A stretch of DNA of 64,000 bases from Pomacea canaliculata (lineage: Eukaryota > Mollusca > Gastropoda > Architaenioglossa > Ampullariidae). This document shows positions 12,401-23,300 of this stretch, piece by piece (position 1 is the stretch's first letter; every line of letters begins with the position of its first letter). The DNA lies in assembly GCF_003073045.1 (NCBI RefSeq), contig NC_037594.1, positions 24,744,927 to 24,808,926 of the forward strand, in the 5' to 3' direction. The notes under the pieces are model-generated. The model made no database searches, had not been told where the DNA came from, and worked only from the letters and a program-made list of their open reading frames with translations. Made by a program: the position numbers and the translations under genes.

Positions 12401-15400
12401 GAACTCTCTCCCTTTTCATATCCGCCACCTACCCACTATTGAATCCTTTAAACATGCACTGAAAACACACCTCTTCCATAAACATGACTCCTAACAACCT
12501 TTCCCATAATGCTAGTCCTTTTTCACACCCTTCCTTTTGCAATATCATGTTACTCTCAGTTCTTGTTCTTGTTATTTTGTTCCTCTTTGTGTTTTTCTGT
12601 TTTTGATTTTATTCTTCATTTACTAAGTTGTTTATTCTTTTAAAGCTCATATCCTATTTATTTGTTTTCCTGTCCCTCATATGCTGTCCATGTTTCGTTC
12701 TTGTTCCTAAGCGCTAGGAGCATACTCCTTGGGAGTGTGAGTATGCACTTTACAAATTTTGCATTTCTTAATATTTATTATTATTATCCTCATTATTAGT
12801 AGTACAATGATGACGTGAAACCAAAACTTACCCACTGAGCTACCATGAGACCCCTTGTTTTCTAAGGAAGCAGACTTATGACTTGTCACATCTGTCATCA
12901 TATGTGTGTCTCCATTAGCATCTCTGATACTCTCATTGTTCCCACTTGCAGCAACTCTGTTAGGGTTTCTTTCTTCTTTGTCACTATCCCCATCCGAAAA
13001 AGCAGCAGCAGAGTTTATGACTGCAGCAACAATGGGGACATTCTTTCCAGAAGGCATGGCAGATCTCTCATCCATATCATCATCAGATGTCCCAACTTCT
13101 TTCCAAACCTTCCCTGCCAAAAGTGCAGCAGCAGATCTAACTACAGCAGCAGCAGCCACATCACTGGGAACTGGTGATCTTGCATCTTTGTCAGTGTGTG
13201 GAGTGTGGGACCTATTATCCGATGGAGTGGTTGGGGCACTGTGATACTGAAATTGTAATAAAACTGTGAAAGAATTTCTCTCCTGCCTAGAAACAGGACA
13301 GAAGTAGTCTATAAGAAACCTGCTTTGTAATTTAAAAATTCTACAAAATAAAAACATTTCCATTGTTATTTTTTCAGATGTGAGGATCCTTGATCAAAGA
13401 CAAAATGCTCAGAATCAAATCTCTTAAATTGTTGTGAATGATACTTTCATCTGAAGATCTACAAAGAAAGACCAACAGAAAAGATCTTATGTGGTGGTGA
13501 GTATCAAAGATTCACTATATCTCAGGCATGATACTTGAAAACACAGTCAACTCTCTCCTTTACATCACATTTTAACTTCAGAGGCCATGGGGGAAGTGGG
13601 CATTTCATTCACTCTCAAAAAGGAAAACTATAGAAATGTTCTTGTTAATGCTTTGTGGCAGAAGTGTCTCCACCTATATTTTCACAATATGGAGGTGTAG
13701 GATGTATGTGGGAAAGGGATAAAAAAAAAGCTATTCTCATTCAATTACTCTCAAACTAATCCAGGACTAAACACTCCCATTCGCAGAATAGACCTTTTTA
13801 AATCTAGTCAAAAATATCCAGGGAGTGTGCTATGGAATAGCATCTTAAGCAACTAGACTCCCTGAACTGCCTTCAATGCCAATTACTAAAATATTTGCAA
13901 GAGAATTAGATGTGGCCTCAAGAGATACCTCCCAACTCTAGGACCCTGGTAAGTATCTGGGGGGTTTTTGTTGGGTTTTTTTTCAACCCCACTTTTGTAT
14001 ATATTCACCTTCCCCTCTCCTTTGATTTCTTAGCGTATGTGTATTTACTAATTATTCTTATAGTACTTAATTACTTAGTTCATTCTTTCCCTGCAAAGGG
14101 CAAGAACTAAATGGAAAAAAGCATCTTCTTGCTTATTTTTACCTCTCATTAATAAAAAATTGTCATTGTCAATATATTAGAAAGATCGTGAATTATTTTT
14201 TTCATATCAACAATAGTAACTGATTAAAAAAGTATATATAGTGCATACTTTCAGTGGTAGTGAATACTCATTTCTGTGAAATAAATTTCTACCTCTTCTT
14301 CGCCATCTTCACTCTTATCACCATCTGCTGGAACAAGTGGCATAGACTGTCGAGTGGATTTTCGTGGTTGGTGTTGCCGTTCATGAGCAGGATATGATGG
14401 AGCCAAAGCCATCAAATCTTCCAATTTGTCTGTTGAAGGAAAAATGTCTTGTGCAAGCAAGATGGTCAAAAGGATGTCTGCAGGCTGAAGCTCAAAGGAA
14501 CCCCGCCTAAGAAAAAAGTAAGCATTTCCTCTGAAATCTGAATTTTAATGGCTATGCAAAACTTCAGGAACAGTTTTTCAAATCAATATTCAAAGCAACT
14601 TAATAAAAGTCTAAAATAAAAGTGAGGCTCTTACAGCTACATTACTCTTGTCTGGAGGACTAAATAATGCACACATATATGCACACAGTACTTCATTCTT
14701 AATCTACATTAGTTTTCCCTTTGAATGTATACTCTAATCATAAAAAACATACCCTTTTTCATGGTAAAATTCCTTTCTTCAAGATAACATGACTATGTGG
14801 AGTTATCCCGACTAGCTACCTCAATTCCAGCTGTCCATTCCTGATTGGCCAATGACTAATGAATGGGAGAACACAAACTCAACCAACTCAACCCCAATTC
14901 CACCCCTTCTAGCCTGCAAAGTTCACCTCTCCAGCTTTTGATCAGACTGAACAGAGTCCCACAGCAGGGAGGCAGAAGGGAACTAGCAGTCATATCCTCT
15001 AGTAGTCTAGTAGGTACTCATAGAAAGGAATTTTACCATGAAAAATTATATTTCTTCATCGTACTGTACCAGATGACACGACTATATGAAGAATAAATAA
15101 GAGGTGGGAGGTAACCAGTAAAAATGGCTGAAAGAGCAAGCAAGGCTAGTTGCTACAGCTCGAACCTCATGGGCCTTTGGCCTGAGCTAGGGATCTGCTC
15201 AGGGTGACAGAACCACCTAGGCTGCCAAAATTACTGATTTTATCCAGGTAGCAAATGTCTGCACCTTATGTCTCATGCAATAGTAGAAACAGATGCAATC
15301 TGCCCCTCCTGTGGGAAGTGGATCTTTCAAAATAAAAATGCAAAGCACACACCAGATCTTGTAACCTAACTGTATCATGGGGTTTTTGTTCTAGTGGGTG

Positions 15401-18400
15401 CAAGGGGACCTCTTGAGGATCCATTTCGGGCAACCTATTCTGCCCAAACTTTGGGTATGTAAGAAGTAATACTGAACCATCAGCCCAAAACTGCATGCAG
15501 GAAGGGTCTGTGGAAGAGCCTAAATCTCTGAGACTCAGGCTGAAGATAAGATAAGAGCATACAATAGGCCTAGGCGTTTAGTTTCCTGCCGCGATTCACG
15601 ACCACCCGCACCCTCCTTTTACTGGCAAACTTCACAAGGAAATGTTGAGCAGGACAGACAGTTGGTACTGCAGCCATATGTTAGATAGCAGGAGACTTAA
15701 CCGCACTTCATGGACAGCACACTGCAAATATCCAAGAGACCACAGAAATGAGGTAGCTGAAACACATCTTAATGTCTTCAGCCAGGCTAAAAAACTGGAG
15801 AGGTGAACTCTGGGCTAGAGGGGGCAGGATGAGAGGTGAGTTGGTTGAGTCTGCGTTCTCCCCGTTCATTGGTCATTGCTGATCAATTGGGAATGGACAG
15901 CTTGAATTGAGGTAGCTAGTCAGGATAACTCTACACAGTCATGTCATCTGGTACAGTACAAAGTAGAAATATTGCTTAACAAGCTACCATCAGACATTTT
16001 GAACTGTTCACTTACTTAGAATAGAGTGCAAGAAGCTTGGTATTTACAAGCAGAAATGCATGCTGGGTTGGATGGTCAGAAGAGACTTGAACCTTCCGGA
16101 CTGCTCTTTCTAGAAGTTCCACACATTTCTCACTCACCATTTGGTTAACATGCAGTCTTTCTAAAGCCTGCCAGTCAAAAGAATCAGCATTTCTCTAGTC
16201 AGTTTCCATAAATACAATATTGTCTTTTCAACACTACTTCAAACAATATGCTTTCTAAACACACAATACTTGCAAAATTTGTAAGTTACCTTTTATGTCA
16301 TTCACTATTTTTATAATATGTAACAACTTGTAACAAATGGTCTTACCTCCGCAAGAAATGTTTGGTCTGAAGAAGCCAAATGCATCCATGTTTTGAGAAG
16401 ACTTTTCAAAAAATTCCATCGTGCTTCCTTCTCCTCAACAGGTGAACTGTACGCTCTTTATAAATAAGAATGAAATCAAGTTAGCATGTAAAACAGTTTC
16501 TGTAAAATTTACTTAATATTCATTTTTCTATGCTGCACATGTGCTTCCTGTAGGGCAATGAGAATTTGTGGCTGATCAAGCATTAACTGCATGGTTATGT
16601 TGGCTGGTGTCTTCCATCTTCAGTGGCTGAAGATTTTATTCATAGTTTCTTCCTCACCAAATCTTTGCCTTTCTGGGCTAATACGTGTGCTCTGCTCAAC
16701 ATTTGACTGGAACGTTTCATCTGAAGCCATTCTCTGTGCTTATGAATCTGCTCTGCTATTGAGATTTGAGGGATTTGGCTGCCTAGGTGCCCTTGTCAAA
16801 TAGGATGATGCCTCTTACTGCTGATGAATTTATTCGGCCAGGGTTTTTGGTCTGGAGTTTCCTCTTACAAATGGTATTTGCCAATAATAATCATCCCCAT
16901 AAAAGCATTTGGGAGGAAGCTCAATGTGCTTTGACATAAACAGCTTACCAATATCTTTCACACATGTAAGTACACACACAGCATGCAGCAAACTTCCCCT
17001 AATCAACCCATTTGTGAGGAATGAGTACCCAATTCCACAGAGGGTTTGAGAAGTAAGGCAGAAACGGAGACAAGATTGCCAATGGCCCCAAGAAAAGTGA
17101 GATCTTTAGTACCTCACTCTCCAGTAAGCTATTAAAAATGTTAGTGGATGTCCTTTACCCTTTACCTAGTGAAAATATCAAAGGTGGTACTTGTGTAAAG
17201 TGGTGGCGGTAAAGAATTCCAGATGCTGGGACTAGAGACAGAAAAAGAGTGAAGCCTCAACTTATACTGTCTGATAGATGGCACAGCAGGAAATCAGCAG
17301 ATCAGAAAGACCAGCAGTCTTGATAAGGTATTGAACATATAGGCTGACATCCTGAGGAAAAAACCTGGAGTGAATGCTAAAAGAGAGGCCACTTTGTAGT
17401 TAGTGGGGGCATGAACAGGCAACTAAAGCAGCTCATGGAGGGGTGGTGTCACAATTGGATTTGTCTTTATGTCAGAGATTGCATCTTTTAGTCTGGGGCT
17501 CTGTTTGCTGCCCACTAACTACCCACTAAAATTATTATTTCAGTAAGAGTAGGCAACTGTGAAAATGACTTTATCAAATTCAGAACTTTTCTTTCATTTT
17601 TTTTTCTTTATCGTTGTCAATAAAGCTAAAACTCATGTAGAAGATGCTCAGAGTGAAAGTCAGCTAAGCCATGAACACATGCTCAACCCCCTTTTCTGAT
17701 TTATGCACAATACTAAGAGAACTGCAAAATGCTAATCGGATGTTGCCATAGGACACTGATCTAAATGAAAGATCCTAACTCCAATGCATGGTGTGGGTAG
17801 GTGGGTCTGTAAAGATAAAAAGTAAAGATCTAATGCAAAAATAAAGTCAAAGAAACCTGGGACTTCAGACCCCAGATCATGAGTTGCTAAAAGGAGAATT
17901 ATGCTTCTTAGTTATTTACTGTCTTAGACCTAGATTATCTAAAACAAGCCATTACTGGCCATTAACAGCCAATAACTGACTGAAGTTTTTATCAGACAGC
18001 TGATGTAATAAAGGATGGTGATGAATATGAACATTCTAGGTAAAATAAAAGAACAAAAGTTTTATTAATTACATACTCTGTGTAGATGGGACCAAAAAGA
18101 AATCTGCTCAATCTAACGAAAACAGCAATTTTCCTCTGTAAAAATTCCACAGTTTCAGATCCATCTCCATTGATTGCAATGTACTGCACATCATCAACCT
18201 GTAACAGGCATTTTAAATTTATAGGTTATAAACTAAACAGAAACACAAACTGGGACTTAAAGTGTTCTTCAGATAAGATAAAAATATTGCTGCTTGTATA
18301 AATATGTTTATGGAGAAAGTGGGCGGTTACTCCCATGGGAGGTAGCTGTTGTTTTATGGTGAGCCAGTAATGAAAGTGCCACATGCGGATAAAGAACAGC

Positions 18401-20006
18401 ATGCCCAAGACAAGATCTGAACCCAGGAAAGCCAATCCCTCCCTGACTGGTGACAGGTGATAACTGTTGTGTCAATGGACTTCCTATAAGCAGCAAGAAA
18501 GCCACTCACTATATATATATGCTTTATACACAAGAACTGCACCCTCAGACAGTATTTTCATCTTAACATTCTTTTAGGCACTAACTCTTGAAAACAAAGC
18601 TGGCTTGACAGGACGGTGAAGTGTGATATAAACCTTACAAGGTTATGTTGTGTTGAGACCAGTGGAAGTTCTCAATGAACAGAAACTAACGGTATCATGT
18701 ACCTTAATCAATTGTTTGTTCTTAAAAATCATCTACAGTGCATAAAAGACATGGTTAACAAAGTAAGATATGCTTTAGCAGTGTGCAACATATCAACCTT
18801 TCAACTAACAAACTAACATTAACTGTAAAAGTGCTTACTGAACAACACACCTTTTTAAATACAATGAGCAATCCATTTGGACACAATATATGTGTGCAGG
18901 GATTCTGGAGCTGGCTGGACAGTGGAGACTGAGAAAGAACTAATGGTGAAAACAACTGCATGATGATAGCTGTGTCCACATGACTTGTATTTGATGCCGG
19001 GCTCTTTTCATAATAAGAAAATATCATGATTAGATATGCAGCTATGTCTTACTGTTATGGATTAAAATAATCATCATAAAAATAATCGTTGTGTGGGAAA
19101 AACATTTAATCAGGGCTTCTGCTAAGGCTAAAGACCCCTTCAATTTTTATCGTTGAAGGGACCCCATTGAAAATTGTCCTCGGAAAAACGCATTTTTTTA
19201 ATGTTTAGTTTTGATTTAAGATGCTTGTTAAGAAATAGCCACCGCTTTGGTTAAATTATAACAGCTTTGCCCCTGTGAGATAAAATGTATTATGTCATGT
19301 TGCTTACAAGCAAATGTCTACTGCTTAACTTTCAACTATTATATACATGCATTTTTCTTACTTTTTTTTAATTCCATCCCTAATTACGACCACCCCCATG
19401 ATTTAGAGCTAAGCAGATACACAAATGATGCTTGGGTCTTTTTTCAGTTATAAATGCACCTCCCAGGTTCTATACATGACATTCTTTCTGCCTGCAACTG
19501 TTGTTATTTCAACCTTTCACTGGCATGTGTTTTGTTTTATTTTCTTGAAGAAAATGCATGGGTTGATTTCAGAACACCTGAAGTGGGTGTAAAATTTTAA
19601 AATTATAATCCCTTAAGTTTTATGATTATCAAGGTTAGATACAAATAATATCAACTTAAAATATAAAACACAATCCCATGTAAATGCGGCATTTCATATT
19701 CAACCAACATTCTACCGTCAATATTAAACATGAACATGCAATTACTTTTGCAATACATCGTATGCGAATATAACAAAAAAGTTAAATCTTCGTAAGGTTT
19801 CTGACTCTTCAAGTTACATAATGCAAAATACTCTTGTTATCGTTTTTTAATACTTCGATCACTACTGCACAAAATTAAAATGCCAGTCTAATGACCTCCT
19901 GCATTTCCAAGTCTGCAGCTCTTTTGTTGATGAAGGCCGCAAACTTTGGGTCAAAATCAACAAATATCGGATCATTCAAAAGATTCATAACAAGAAAGCA
20001 CTTCAT
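6499..20006 (-). CDS. HPS1: HPS1, BLOC-3 complex subunit
   Basis: Sixteen exons recognised, 5' to 3': 19896-20006, 18851-19003, 18073-18198, 16347-16455, 16016-16167, 14293-14506, 12832-13246, 12205-12365, 11494-11721, 11166-11330, 10690-10802, 9626-9832, 8619-8751, 7706-7819, 7135-7217, 6499-6676. Landmarks matching vertebrate HPS1: start [78 protein letters not shown] and C-terminal [12 protein letters not shown]1 pairs with HPS4 as BLOC-3, the exchange factor for Rab32/Rab38 in lysosome-related and pigment organelles; its folds are longin-type. The summed length is about 887 codons against about 700 in human, the excess lying in an Ala/Ser/Asp-rich linker (exons 7-8). Exon 3 ends in phase 0 but exon 4 needs another phase, so one short exon between 16456 and 18072 was probably missed. 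Confidence 0.93.
12375..12795 (+). mobile_element. LINE 3' end (L2/CR1-like C-terminus and tail)
   Basis: The plus strand encodes [12 protein letters not shown], then [12 protein letters not shown], then a stop, which is the usual C-terminal signature of L2/CR1-type LINE polymerases, followed by an approx. 300-bp 3' UTR ending in GAGTATGCACTTTACAAA and an ATT-rich run. Related 3' ends lie at 34.9-35.15 kb and 43.0-43.4 kb, with a short piece at 33.2 kb. It sits in an HPS1 intron in antisense, directly next to the acceptor of the exon at 12205-12365. Confidence 0.75.
14755..15975. mobile_element. Inverted-repeat element(s), probable non-autonomous DNA transposon
   Basis: Long inverted arms lie at about 14781-14936 and 15794-15945, both containing GACTAGCTACCTCAATT, CTGTCCATTC and TCACCTCTCCAG in opposite orientation. 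A second inverted pair, CATGGTAAAATTCCTTTCT at about 14760 and its complement near 15027-15045, bounds the first 290 bp. A third, GTACTGTACCAGATGACA, occurs at about 15063 and inverted at about 15945. This fits two related elements side by side, or one nested in another. No transposase is encoded and no clear target duplication was found. It lies within an HPS1 intron. Confidence 0.6.
16970..17480. repeat. Probable diverged interspersed repeats in HPS1 intron
   Basis: Around 17000-17070, minus strand, there is a GGGTACTCATTCCTC...GGTTGA phrase like the SINE body at 23.5-23.7 kb. The stretch 17200-17470 (from GTGGTGGCGGTAAAGAATTC on) reads like a decayed interspersed repeat of higher GC than its surroundings. 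No coding exon recognised; family not assigned. Confidence 0.3.
18305..18482 (-). mobile_element. tRNA-derived SINE, second copy
   Basis: Same family as the copy at 4722-4905. On the minus strand the head shows TTGACACAACAGTTATC (A-box region), a good B box GGGTTCAGATC, then the shared body GGGCATGCTGTTCTTTATCC and GCATGTGGCAC. It lies in an HPS1 intron in the same orientation as the gene. Target duplication not identified, and the 3' end is diverged. Confidence 0.65.
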
Positions 20007-20374
20007 TGTTGCTTTGTAGGTGTATGCGTGTTTTTTCTAGGACTTGTCGTCTGCATGCCTCACGTGCTTATTTTGCGTTATCAGTTTATGCGCCGCCGTT
20101 TCACACTTAGCAGAACTACACATCGCGTAGACTAAATATCATATTGTTTAAAAAGAATTTTAATCTTAAAATTAAATATTTTAGCTGCATGGATTGTGTG
20201 CTTTGTGATAAATTTCGAAACTCAAGAATTGTGTTTTATATAAACAGAGTCGTTTCCCCTTAAATAAAAAAAAGAGAGGCGTTTAATATTTATTTTTTTT
20301 TACGTTATGTGGACGCCACCACATGTTGCTTTCCATCATACTTGAATTTCAGCTTCAGTACTGATACTTCAACA
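20007..20374. promoter_or_regulatory. Divergent (bidirectional) promoter of HPS1 and PCGF1
   Basis: The HPS1 start codon (20004-20006, minus) and the PCGF1 start codon (20375-20377, plus) are only 368 bp apart head to head, so both 5' UTRs and the core promoters must share this stretch unless further non-coding first exons exist. No TATA box of conventional spacing was picked out. The part near HPS1 (20040-20130) carries several CpGs (ACGTG, GCGTT, GCGCCGCCG, ATCGCG), unusual for this AT-rich window and in line with a housekeeping promoter. Confidence 0.65.
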
Positions 20375-23300
20375 ATGAATCCATATACAGAAGAGGTAAA
20401 ATACTTTTATCACGTCTATATGAAGCTGTTTTTGCCATGGAACAATAAATATTTTAAGGATTGCTACTTTCGTGTTGTACGTTGACAGGGTGTCTGTAAT
20501 ATTTCATGTTTACAGTAGACCGACCATACAGTCATGAACATCATAAATCTCTCCAGGGGCTAACAGTGATCAAAACATCGGTTTAAGCTTATATCAAGAT
20601 TTTTCATTCTTCTTTTCATACATGAAACAAGCATTGGTTAAAATAGCTCCCCCACTCCTAAAATCGAAAGCATTATTTTTTTAGAATTTGTTATAATTAG
20701 AGGATTTATCTGATTTTTTTTCTTTGCTTGCAATTTGCAATTAAAATAGTTTAGAGAAGTCTGCAGTAAACTAAAACTCTATGTGTTTTTTGGGGGGAAT
20801 GAGACAATCCTTACAATTAGCAATATCACCTGATGCTTTCTCTTTAGACAAACCATCATAATCGTTTTGTAACAGTCTTTAAAATGAAAGCTCTAGCCTT
20901 GTAGCTGCATGATTTATAAGATGAGTCGTTTGAGTAAATGACTCGGAAACTTTCTCTTTCACTCGAGTACCTAATTCATTAGGTACATTAAGGAGAGGGT
21001 GAGTTACCATAGTTCACTGCCCATATGACTAGCAGGCTGTTTTATTTTTAAAGTATATAGAAGTTTTATTATGCTATCAGGATTAGATTGAATGATTGTT
21101 GAGGAAAATATATTTTGTTAAGTATTCGTCACTGGAAAAAAAGCCGATTAACACATTCATATGCTTCCTGTCATTGTACACTATGACATTGGTTTGTGGA
21201 TAAAAACCTTTCCTTTTGTGCCAGTAATGATTTTTTTTTTCTATTTCAGTCCCTTCATATCAGAATAAGAGACATCAATCCCCATATAGTTTGCTCTCTT
21301 TGCGCTGGTTATTTCATTGATGCCACAACCATTACAGAATGCTTACATACCTGTAAGTACCCAGTGATTAAAATCAATAATTATATTGTGCATTTTTAAT
21401 TGACCAATTTTAGTAGTGTTAATGCAAACACACAGTACAGAAACATAAGAAAAGAAAGAATAGAATACACACAATTAGCAAAAAAAAACTGTTTATACTC
21501 TTTAATCCTTAACTCTTTTTGGGGGATTATGAATTGATGTTTTATCTAGTAATTAAGGCTGTATCGCAGTAAAGTACCCGGCACCATAAAGGAAGTCATT
21601 CAGGTTGTTCGTATTGATTTTTAATGGTCATTGTCAAAGTGATATCTTGCTTTGATTGAGTTTAACAACAATTAGCTAATTTATTACATGGGAATTGTAA
21701 AATTGGCCTGTTGGTACTAAGCGTAGTCTGGAGTATTGTCAACATGTCAGAATTTGTCATAAAGATTCTCGATGGTAACTTTTTCATTCCCTTCATGAGC
21801 ACATGCATAAAAAAAGAGAAATGATTTGAGCAGACAGACTTTTTTACTGAAGTTTATATACCTCCAGAACTTTCAAGCATGACAATATTTGAAATGTATT
21901 TGTAGTCTGCAAGAGCTGTATTGTGAAGTACCTTCAAACAAGCAAACATTGCCCCCAGTGCAATCTCAAGGTCCATGAGACACATCCATTGTTTCACCTG
22001 CGTGCTGATCGTACAATGCAGGACATTGTGTACAAGCTTGTGCCTCATTTATTTGAAAGTGAGTAGTTTTAGAGATAATTGCATGTGGGTTTTTTTTATA
22101 TAAAGTAGGTAGATTTAGAAACCAAATCATAACCAGTTATTTCCAACATAATTTGTGATCATTCGCTAAGTACAAGAAGTTGCAGTAGAAGTATATTTGA
22201 TGATAAAAAGAATAATATGTATGTCTCTTGATATGTATGAACTCTTGCAATAACTATCATAGCTCGCATTTCTGCTTTTGCTTTTGTTGACAAAAACTTT
22301 TTTTGCTCACCATACTCGTTTAAAATAGAAAAAAATCTGTATTGGTCTGAATGATACTTGGAGATGGCATGGGTGAAGGATTTTGTAACACTTACTGCCT
22401 GATTTGACTTAAACATTTTGCACATAAGATCTTTCTGATCTCTGAGCAGAAATTTATGTTCACTGCCTTTGCCTATTGATCTTTCTGTTTTATTTTTTGT
22501 TGTAATAAGATGAAGAAAAGAGAAGGGAAGACTTTAACAAATCTAGGGGGGTTGTAACACCTGTAAAACCAGGCAAGAAAGCTGGTAAGTTTGTGTTTGT
22601 GGTGCTTTCTTTATGTGTGGTTGTGATAAAGAAAAGTGTGAATGCTAAACAGCATGGAACCATACAATTTAACCTAAACACAAGAAGTCCATTTTGGGAG
22701 TTCTGTTGTCTTTTTTACTTTATTATAGTGCATTTATGTTCATTGATTGATTAAGATATCATTGACACATGGATTTATACTTGTACATGCATGTGCATGC
22801 ATTTTTTTTTCAGAAGTTCACACACCACCTAAACTTTCTACTGTTATAAACACACCAGACGGCCACAAATATCACCATGATGAACAAATCTGTTTGTGCC
22901 TAGAGCCCCTAAGGTCAGCTTGTAAATTTTTTTTCGTCTTTTCTAACTGATATCTGAAAAGTAATAACTTTTTGTGTTTCAGGATAAAAGAACAGGTAAA
23001 CTTTATTTTTTTAATTACATATGTTTTCAGTAGGTTTGGTTTGCTTCCTCAGCGCATGCTTGCTGTCACTGTTGTAAATATCCTATCACTTGTACTTCAG
23101 ACATCAGGAACGAGACTACTGTGGGCAACGTTTATCCCTGAGGCAGCTGGAAAAAAAGTTTGTTCGTTGTTCTATTCGCGTCCTTATTTCCCACCTAAAG
23201 GCAATGCTGCATCGAAAACTGGCTGTGCCACCAGAAATAAAGGTTGGTCTATTTAAGGAGGTGTTAAGATTTTTTCCCTGCTAAATTATAGCTGTGAGCA

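Noticed and set aside
12707-13363. Longest open frame in the window (218 codons, minus)
   Set aside because: Its middle is HPS1 exon 12832-13246; the two ends are intron read-through with no family match and with splice sites on both sides.
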